Source: Anaerolineae bacterium (lineage in GTDB: Bacteria > Chloroflexota > Anaerolineae > UBA4142). From it: a stretch of 7,095 bases of DNA. The stretch spans positions 1 to 7,095 of the forward strand of contig JAOACU010000152.1 of the NCBI GenBank assembly GCA_026417715.1, in the 5' to 3' direction. The position numbers and the translations under genes are program-made. Numbering within the stretch: position 1 is the stretch's first letter; each line of letters starts with the position of its first letter. Under the pieces are notes generated by a model. The model saw only the letters and a list, made by a program, of their open reading frames with translations, did not search any database and was not told where the DNA came from. Positions 6,343-7,095 of this stretch are shown in pieces.

Positions 6343-6660
6343 TCATCCTCCGCGCACCGTGTTGTACTTGTACGGGCGTTCCCAATTCCGCTGCATCTTT
6401 GCCTGATACAACGCTTCGACATCAAGATTAAGTGCAGAACACAAATGCAAGATGCGAATGATCGCGTCTACCAACTCTTCGCCCACGTGTTCAAGCGATT
6501 CGCCCTTCTTGTATGCATCGGTGGCTTCGGATATTTCGGTGTGAATCAGTGCCAGCATCTCCCAGATGCGCGCAGGATCGGACGAAAAGCCCTTGGCATC
6601 GGCAAGCGCGCGCACCTCGCGCATTTTTCGATTTAGTCCATCGTCACATTCTGGTTGCAT
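6343..6660 (-). CDS. MazG-like nucleotide pyrophosphohydrolase
   Basis: The predicted enzyme hydrolyses a (d)NTP to the monophosphate and pyrophosphate, as a housecleaning or pool-control activity; its exact substrate is unknown. Counting from ATG 6660 it has 105 residues, the usual size for the one-domain all-alpha NTP-PPase type. The metal-binding signature is HTEISEATDAYKKGE (Glu42, Glu45), then GEELVDAIIRIL (Glu62, Asp65), that is ExxE...ExxD. The C-terminal AKMQRNWERPYKYN carries the conserved Lys/Asn/Arg nucleotide-binding pattern. Three starts are possible: ATG 6660, ATG 6672 and GTG 6690. I prefer 6660 because a TATAAT box covers 6671-6676, which would leave the two upstream starts untranscribed. 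With 6660 the leader is only about 3-4 nt and there is no Shine-Dalgarno site. If another promoter is used, 6672 would be possible. The gene diverges from the tRNA and lies first in the run leading to recO. Confidence 0.88.
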   Translation of the reverse strand: MQPECDDGLNRKMREVRALADAKGFSSDPARIWEMLALIHTEISEATDAYKKGESLEHVGEELVDAIIRILHLCSALNLDVEALYQAKMQRNWERPYKYNTVRGG

Positions 6661-6670
6661 AGTCTTTGTC

Positions 6671-6698
6671 ATTATACCACAGATTGGCACGATGAAAA
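6671..6698 (-). promoter_or_regulatory. Extended -10 promoter of the MazG-like gene
   Basis: The minus strand reads TGTGGTATAAT: a perfect TATAAT (6676-6671) preceded by TGG, an extended -10 (TGn). The candidate -35, TTTTCA (6698-6693) with a 16-bp spacer, matches consensus at 4 of 6 positions. The expected start near 6664-6663 leaves 3-4 nt before the ATG at 6660. It is probably also the source of transcripts running into recO and the coupled genes. Confidence 0.65.
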
Positions 6699-6728
6699 AA
6701 CGCGCGAGTCACGCGGCGACTCGGCGAT

Positions 6729-6757
6729 TTTACAAACAGCGCAAAGTGTGGTAGAAT
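6729..6757 (+). promoter_or_regulatory. Promoter of the tRNA-Gln gene
   Basis: TTTACA (6729-6734), a 17-bp spacer and TAGAAT (6752-6757) form a near-consensus sigma-70 type promoter. The start would be near 6764-6765, about 5 nt before the mature tRNA 5' end at 6769. It lies back to back with the promoter of the MazG-like gene. Confidence 0.7.
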
Positions 6758-6768
6758 ACAAGTGTCGT

Positions 6769-6839
6769 TGGGAGATGGTGCAACGGTAGCACGACTGACT
6801 CTGGATCAGTTAATCGTGGTTCGAATCCACGTCTCCCAG
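6769..6839 (+). tRNA. tRNA-Gln, anticodon CUG
   Basis: A full cloverleaf folds in 71 nt. The acceptor stem is TGGGAGA (6769-6775) with TCTCCCA (6832-6838), and the discriminator is G6839. The D stem is GTGC/GCAC (6778-6781, 6789-6792). The anticodon stem is ACTGA/TCAGT (6794-6798, 6806-6810) with loop CTCTGGA, giving anticodon CTG at 6801-6803, which reads CAG (Gln). The variable loop is short (TAAT). The T stem is CGTGG/CCACG with loop TTCGAAT. The U1-A72 first pair is typical of bacterial tRNA-Gln. The 3' CCA is not encoded and must be added by nucleotidyltransferase. The gene stands alone between its own promoter and terminator. Confidence 0.96.
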
Positions 6840-6844
6840 TCAGT

Positions 6845-6876
6845 AATACCGCTACTGGGTAGGGCGGTATTTTTTT
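6845..6876 (+). terminator. Intrinsic terminator of the tRNA gene
   Basis: AATACCGC (6845-6852) pairs with GCGGTATT (6864-6871). Inside the loop TAC/GTA can add three more pairs around TGG. A run of seven T follows (6870-6876). This is a textbook rho-independent terminator placed 5 nt after the tRNA. Confidence 0.88.
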
Positions 6877-6911
6877 CTCCGATACACACACGGCTGGTGC
6901 AAAGTCTGGCT

Positions 6912-7095
6912 TCAACAACGTAAAATCAGTTGAGCGGCTTTATGCAGGTGCGCTGCAAAATGCCGCCGCGCTTCCGCCACATTCGTGTAACCTTTCCGCG
7001 CCAATAACCCCAACACGACATTGTTCACCACTGCCATCACATGCGCCGCACACCCCTGCCGCACCCGACTCCGATCCTCCCGCAACGTCACATCC
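6912..7095 (-). CDS. Transposase C-terminal end, probably ISAs1 family; N-terminus outside the window
   Basis: Sixty codons are visible before the TGA at 6912-6914, read from the right edge. The translation begins DVTLREDRSRVRQG, continues with HVMAVVNNVVLGLLARKGY, then TNVAEARRHFAAHLHKAAQLI, and ends LRC. This is the usual C-terminus of DDE transposases of the ISAs1 group: an EDRSRVR segment, a helix with the arginine/asparagine pattern before LLxRxGxTN, then an A..RHFA helix. The catalytic DDE residues would be upstream, outside the window, so integrity of the gene cannot be judged. No terminal inverted repeat could be assigned between the stop codon and the tRNA terminator; 6877-6911 holds nothing I recognise. 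The element therefore ends, or has been truncated, within about 40 bp of the tRNA terminator. Confidence 0.7.
   Translation of the reverse strand, partial: DVTLREDRSRVRQGCAAHVMAVVNNVVLGLLARKGYTNVAEARRHFAAHLHKAAQLILRC

Noticed and set aside
6730..6918. Minus-strand small frame (62 codons) across the tRNA
   Set aside because: It runs through the tRNA cloverleaf and its terminator in antisense, which explains its sequence fully.

Overview
The window is a compact stretch of bacterial chromosome with moderate GC. All protein genes lie on the minus strand and a single tRNA gene lies on the plus strand. The organism is not named by any marker I can pin to a species. The homodimeric (alpha-2) glycyl-tRNA synthetase, the pyrophosphate-linked dikinase, the small DUF5678-like/retropepsin-like gene pair and the A/T-rich heptamer repeat together suggest a Chloroflexota (Anaerolineae-like) or similar environmental bacterium. 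That assignment is an inference of moderate to low confidence.

Layout from right to left, the direction of minus-strand transcription. At the right edge (6912-7095) is the C-terminal end of a transposase that looks like the ISAs1 group. Next is a plus-strand tRNA-Gln(CUG) at 6769-6839, with a good promoter upstream and an intrinsic terminator downstream. Diverging from it is an extended -10 promoter for a MazG-like nucleotide pyrophosphohydrolase (6343-6660). Its -10 box is so close to the gene that the mRNA should be nearly leaderless. A 63-bp palindromic element made of 7-bp units fills the gap before recO (5478-6275). recO overlaps a small DUF5678-like gene (5069-5494) by 17 nt. That gene overlaps a retropepsin-like aspartic protease gene (4681-5085), again by 17 nt. 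Glycyl-tRNA synthetase follows 21 nt later (3289-4659), and pyruvate, phosphate dikinase 93 nt after that (418-3195). A hairpin terminator closes the dikinase gene. A near-consensus promoter then drives a leaderless, GTG-started HEPN-domain gene that runs off the left edge (1-326).

How the genes fit together: recO (recombination repair), glyS (translation) and ppdK (pyruvate/PEP interconversion) are housekeeping genes whose linkage recalls the recO-glyS-ppdK neighbourhood I remember from other bacteria. The DUF5678-like/protease pair is an extra cassette inside it, translationally coupled to recO. HEPN, MazG-like and transposase genes at the flanks give the edges a more accessory character.

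The least explained items are the protease cassette, the heptamer palindrome abutting the recO start codon, and the two leaderless or near-leaderless genes. I did not find a complete new defence or mobile system.
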